Of a DNA stretch of 9,205 bases, positions 6,800 to 9,205 are shown in pieces (position 1 is the stretch's first letter; every line of letters starts with the position of its first letter). The position numbers and the translations under genes were made by a program. Source of the DNA: Candidatus Hydrogenedens sp. (GTDB lineage: Bacteria; Hydrogenedentota; Hydrogenedentia; Hydrogenedentales; Hydrogenedentaceae); assembly GCA_035361075.1 (NCBI GenBank), contig DAOSBX010000064.1:1-9205 (forward strand). Reading direction: 5' to 3'. Under the pieces are notes generated by a model. The model ran no database searches. It was not told where the DNA came from and worked only from the letters and a program-made list of their open reading frames with translations.

Positions 6800-6837
6800 T
6801 TCCCCTATAATATAAAAATTATAAGTAATATGGGGAA
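6800..6837. other. Composite dyad symmetry in the gap between the thioredoxin gene and the GMC operon
   Basis: An outer 6-bp arm pair, TTCCCC (6800-6805) and GGGGAA (6832-6837), encloses an inner perfect TATAA-AAA-TTATA hairpin (6811-6823). The spacers between arms pair only partly. It is not followed by a T-run in either direction, so it is a poor intrinsic terminator. Read on the minus strand, TATAAT (6823 to 6818) lies inside it and could be a -10 box for the operon that begins at 6704, without a good -35. It may be an operator-like site or simply AT-rich chance symmetry. The rest of 6705-6876 shows nothing I can name. Confidence 0.35.
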
Positions 6838-6876
6838 ATTATGTAGAAAGAAAGTTTTTACGATGATAAGTTTATT

Positions 6877-7458
6877 TTAATGAGTGAAGTAATCTGGTTC
6901 GTTTCCTGATTTCCACTTGATATTACAACCTATACTTGGTTTCTGACGAGAAGGAACAGGTTTGCCTTCTAATAGGCAGTCCAAGGCAGTTCTTAGGTCT
7001 TTACCATCAACTGGCTTCCCATTTCCAGGACGAGAGTCGTCAAATTGTCCACGATATACCAGATGGAAATTGCTATCAAACAAAAAGAAATCAGGTGTAC
7101 ACGCAGACTTATAAGATTTAGCCACCTCTTGCGTTTCATCAAATAGATATGGAAACATATAACCCCAGTTTTCTGCTACTTCTTTCATTTTATCAGGATG
7201 GTCTTCGGGATATTTTTCAACATCATTCGAATTGATGGCAACAATTCCAATCCCCTTGTATTGATATTCATTTGTTAGTTTTACTAATTCTTGTTGTATA
7301 TGTTTTACAAAGGGACAGTGATTGCAAATAAACATTACTAATAGTCCTTTTTTACCTTTAAAATCATCCCTACGAACCCACTTACCGTTTATATCCTTTA
7401 AACAAAAATCAGGTGCCTTTGTTCCTAATGGTAACATAGTTGAGTTTACTGCGACCAT
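6877..7458 (-). CDS. Thioredoxin-fold peroxiredoxin-like protein (CNHC family)
   Basis: This 193-aa protein is of the normal length for the AhpC/TSA-like thioredoxin family often called PRX-like 1. The N-terminal LGTKAPDFCLKDINGKW (11-27) is the usual redoxin lead-in. The active-site region FICNHCPFVKH (43-53) has the CxxC pair C45/C48. TPDFF (121-125) provides the cis-Pro loop at P122, and C120, C161 and GC178NIKW add further cysteines. No signal peptide is seen, so it is probably a cytoplasmic thiol-disulfide or peroxide-handling enzyme; the exact substrate is unknown for this family. ATG 7458 is supported by AAGGA about 7 nt upstream; a second in-frame ATG at codon 8 is less well placed. 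It is 172 bp upstream of the GMC operon on the same strand and divergent from the porin gene, so it is likely a single transcription unit, although read-through into the operon is possible. Confidence 0.88.
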   Translation of the reverse strand: MVAVNSTMLPLGTKAPDFCLKDINGKWVRRDDFKGKKGLLVMFICNHCPFVKHIQQELVKLTNEYQYKGIGIVAINSNDVEKYPEDHPDKMKEVAENWGYMFPYLFDETQEVAKSYKSACTPDFFLFDSNFHLVYRGQFDDSRPGNGKPVDGKDLRTALDCLLEGKPVPSRQKPSIGCNIKWKSGNEPDYFTH

Positions 7459-7478
7459 ATAGATTTCCTTTTTTTTGT

Positions 7479-7487
7479 TTTATAACA
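7479..7487 (-). promoter_or_regulatory. Candidate extended -10 promoter for the thioredoxin-like gene
   Basis: The minus strand reads TGTTATAAA (7487 down to 7479), a near match to TGnTATAAT, within the 153-bp divergent gap. No recognisable -35 box is found. The predicted start of transcription near 7472 leaves a leader of only about 14 nt that still contains the AAGGA site. The area is very AT-rich, so this is tentative. Confidence 0.3.
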
Positions 7488-7582
7488 TGTATGATTAGAA
7501 AAAAATTCCTTTTCTATTTGAATTAAGTAATATGTTTTTTCTATGATTAACAGACTGTATAACAAATAATTCTTAATAAATA

Positions 7583-7604
7583 TATAAAACATTAGATGAA
7601 AGGG
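7583..7604 (+). promoter_or_regulatory. Ribosome site and possible -10 box of the outer-membrane barrel gene
   Basis: GAAAGGG (7598-7604) lies 7 nt before the ATG at 7612 and fixes this start. A TATAAA hexamer (7583-7588) is the most -10-like sequence nearby, but it is so close to the ribosome site that the leader would be under 20 nt, and no -35 box fits. The ribosome site is well supported; the promoter assignment is weak. Confidence 0.4.
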
Positions 7605-7611
7605 TACTTTT

Positions 7612-9174
7612 ATGATTAAATCATGTGTTTTAAGGGGATTAGTTTTATTTGTATTATTTCTTACCATAGCATCTTTTGCAATAGCAGAGTTGCAAAGTGT
7701 ATCGGTCGGTGGAGAGTTGAGGATACGAGGCCGTTGGTATATCAATACCTTTGCCCCGCGTGAGGAGCGGATACCACCTGCTTATGTTCAATGGCGACCT
7801 GTGGGAGGGAAAAAGATTACATCTATGTTTAAGTGGGATAAAGATGGTAGCGATTGGTCGAGATATGAGACCTCAGTGTTATTAAATTTTAAGGCTGATT
7901 TTACTGATGACGTTTCTGCTTTTTTTGAGTTATATGATTGGCATATCTGGGGTGAAGATTTCCGTTCAAAAGATTATATGACTGGTGTTGATGTGAGAGC
8001 AGAATCGAAAGATGATGTGGAAATTGAGCAAGCTTATATAGAGATGAGAAATATATATGGTACGCCTTTAACCCTTCGAGTAGGTCGTCAAGACTTGATT
8101 ATGGGTAAGGGATGGTTGGTTACTAATATGTTAACACCCTCTCAATATTCATCCCATGACGCTATACGACTGACCTATAAAGAAGGGGATTGGACTGTCG
8201 ATGCGTTTGCATCGAAATTAAATGACCGTTATCAGGAAGAGCAGGATGGTGACCTTGATTTCTATGGTGTTTATGGAACGTATGCAGGATGGAAGCCATT
8301 GTCTGTGTCTGCCTATTGGTATTTCTTAAGGGATGGTTTGAGTCCTCATGATACAACAGGGAATCCAGTCCAAGAATTTGTAGAAGATATATTGAATAGA
8401 GATGATTATGGAGTTACAAAGCTTCATACTGTTGGTATTCGTGCTTTCGGGAAGTCCTCTGGATTTGATTATGATTTAGAGTTGGCATATCAATTTGGTG
8501 AAGCCGATTCGTTAGGTGCTACATTTAAGCCGATTGGTGGTATGTATGGTGATGATGATGCAAACTGGGGTGATTTAGGTGCGGAATTGACGTTAGGTTA
8601 TACCTTTGAGGATGTAAAGTGGTCTCCACGAGTCTATACATTGGGTGTGTATTATCAGGGGCATGATAATCGAAGCATTGATTTTTGGGATTGGTTAAAT
8701 CCATTTTATGAACCAGAAGCAAGTCATTCTTTTAATAGGTTATTTTCCGATAAAAACTATTTGCCGACTGTGAATGATAATGGTTGGCTCTCTAATTATT
8801 GGCAGGTTCAATTAGGTATTGAATTAAAACCGACAGAAAAGATATTACTGCATTTACATGGTGCTTATGATGGTATTGTTTCTCCGTTTGACCCGCCTAA
8901 GACTGCTAAGATTTTCGGAAGAAGATTCTATGCAGTTCCATACCTTTCTTTCTGGACGGATGAAGGTGAAAGTGATATAGGTTGGGAAATTGCCGCATGG
9001 ATGAAATATAACTACTCAAAAGATTTATGGTTCATGCTTTATGGTAATTATCTATTTGTTGGTGATGGGCTGGCAAATGGAGCCTATATTCAAGGGAATG
9101 GCACTGACTTTTCAGGTGGTACAGATAATAATGATGCAGGATATATTTTCTGGATGACTGTGCTTAAATTCTAA
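7612..9174 (+). CDS. Outer-membrane beta-barrel protein, alginate-export (AlgE-like) family
   Basis: The 520-aa precursor has a clear Sec signal peptide: Lys3 and Arg8, a hydrophobic core (9-22), and the site AIA|E after residue 25. The mature part alternates polar and aromatic residues in short strands separated by Asp/Gly/Asn-rich loops, typical of a porin. The segment around 140-170 (EIEQAYIEM, then LTLRVGRQDLIMGKGW) matches the alginate-export family pattern of a strand pair ending in RVGRQ. The C-terminal strand, YIFWMTVLKF, ends in Phe, as expected for BAM-dependent barrel insertion. The length fits that family. The likely role is passive or selective passage of a sugar or other small solute across the outer membrane; the family name does not establish alginate as the substrate. 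It is apparently monocistronic within the window, and only 31 bp follow its stop. Confidence 0.82.
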   Translation: MIKSCVLRGLVLFVLFLTIASFAIAELQSVSVGGELRIRGRWYINTFAPREERIPPAYVQWRPVGGKKITSMFKWDKDGSDWSRYETSVLLNFKADFTDDVSAFFELYDWHIWGEDFRSKDYMTGVDVRAESKDDVEIEQAYIEMRNIYGTPLTLRVGRQDLIMGKGWLVTNMLTPSQYSSHDAIRLTYKEGDWTVDAFASKLNDRYQEEQDGDLDFYGVYGTYAGWKPLSVSAYWYFLRDGLSPHDTTGNPVQEFVEDILNRDDYGVTKLHTVGIRAFGKSSGFDYDLELAYQFGEADSLGATFKPIGGMYGDDDANWGDLGAELTLGYTFEDVKWSPRVYTLGVYYQGHDNRSIDFWDWLNPFYEPEASHSFNRLFSDKNYLPTVNDNGWLSNYWQVQLGIELKPTEKILLHLHGAYDGIVSPFDPPKTAKIFGRRFYAVPYLSFWTDEGESDIGWEIAAWMKYNYSKDLWFMLYGNYLFVGDGLANGAYIQGNGTDFSGGTDNNDAGYIFWMTVLKF

Positions 9175-9205
9175 TTTGTATCCTATCAGTATTAAGAAAT
9201 TTAGC

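Noticed and set aside
6800..6837. Dyad read as the terminator of the thioredoxin-like gene
   Set aside because: On the minus strand the right arm is followed by taccattc, with no T-run, and the stem core is interrupted by unpaired spacers.
6936..7121. Plus-strand open frame opposite the thioredoxin-like gene
   Set aside because: It is antisense to the conserved C-terminal half of a recognised family and has no independent support.
7446..7745. Open frame of 99 codons on the minus strand across the divergent gap
   Set aside because: It runs antisense through the porin signal peptide, covers both genes' leader regions and overlaps the thioredoxin-like start. Its composition (Lys/Asn/Ile from AT-rich DNA) is not protein-like.
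8162..8356. Minus-strand open frame opposite the porin gene
   Set aside because: Antisense shadow with His/Asn/Gln-rich composition and no start signals.
8525..8722. Minus-strand open frame with a poly-His run, opposite the porin gene
   Set aside because: The His run is the reverse reading of gatgatgatg, which codes for the Asp-rich loop YGDDDAN in the porin; it is not a metal-binding protein.

Overview
The window is AT-rich bacterial DNA, complete apart from a gene cut at the left edge. It most resembles a low-GC member of the Hydrogenedentota (Candidatus Hydrogenedentes) or a nearby lineage of the Planctomycetota/Lentisphaerota type. The clue is the left-edge gene: a Pro-Glu-Gly-Thr linker followed by two dockerin-like calcium-loop repeats, each ending in EDGYNPG. 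I recall this tail from secreted proteins of that group. The assignment is from memory and was not tested. A Gram-negative envelope is supported by the outer-membrane barrel at the right end.

Layout. (1) 1-395, plus strand: 3' end of a secreted or surface protein, closed by a strong intrinsic terminator (415-456). (2) 522-3215, plus strand: a large, probably secreted protein with a GH99-like/WbsX catalytic domain between beta-sandwich modules, preceded by an extended -10 promoter. (3) 3212-6704, minus strand: a tight four-gene operon. In transcription order it encodes a four-helix membrane protein, a CrtC/AttH-like protein, a small hydrophobic protein and a GMC-family FAD oxidoreductase of the long-chain fatty-alcohol-oxidase type. 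Gaps are 15, 7 and 3 bp. (4) 6877-7458, minus strand: a stand-alone thioredoxin-fold protein of the CNHC peroxiredoxin-like family. (5) 7612-9174, plus strand, divergent from (4): an outer-membrane beta-barrel of the alginate-export type.

How the genes may work together. The GMC operon is the most interesting part. An FAO-like flavoenzyme is encoded with a small partner, a protein of a family that acts on or binds hydrophobic ligands, and a membrane protein. This suggests a membrane-associated pathway oxidising a lipid-like alcohol; the substrate cannot be read from the sequence. The GH99-like protein and the porin fit the extracellular polysaccharide use common in such bacteria, but nothing physically links them to the operon. 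I saw no tRNA, rRNA, CRISPR array, insertion sequence or phage gene. No intergenic stretch exceeds 300 bp.
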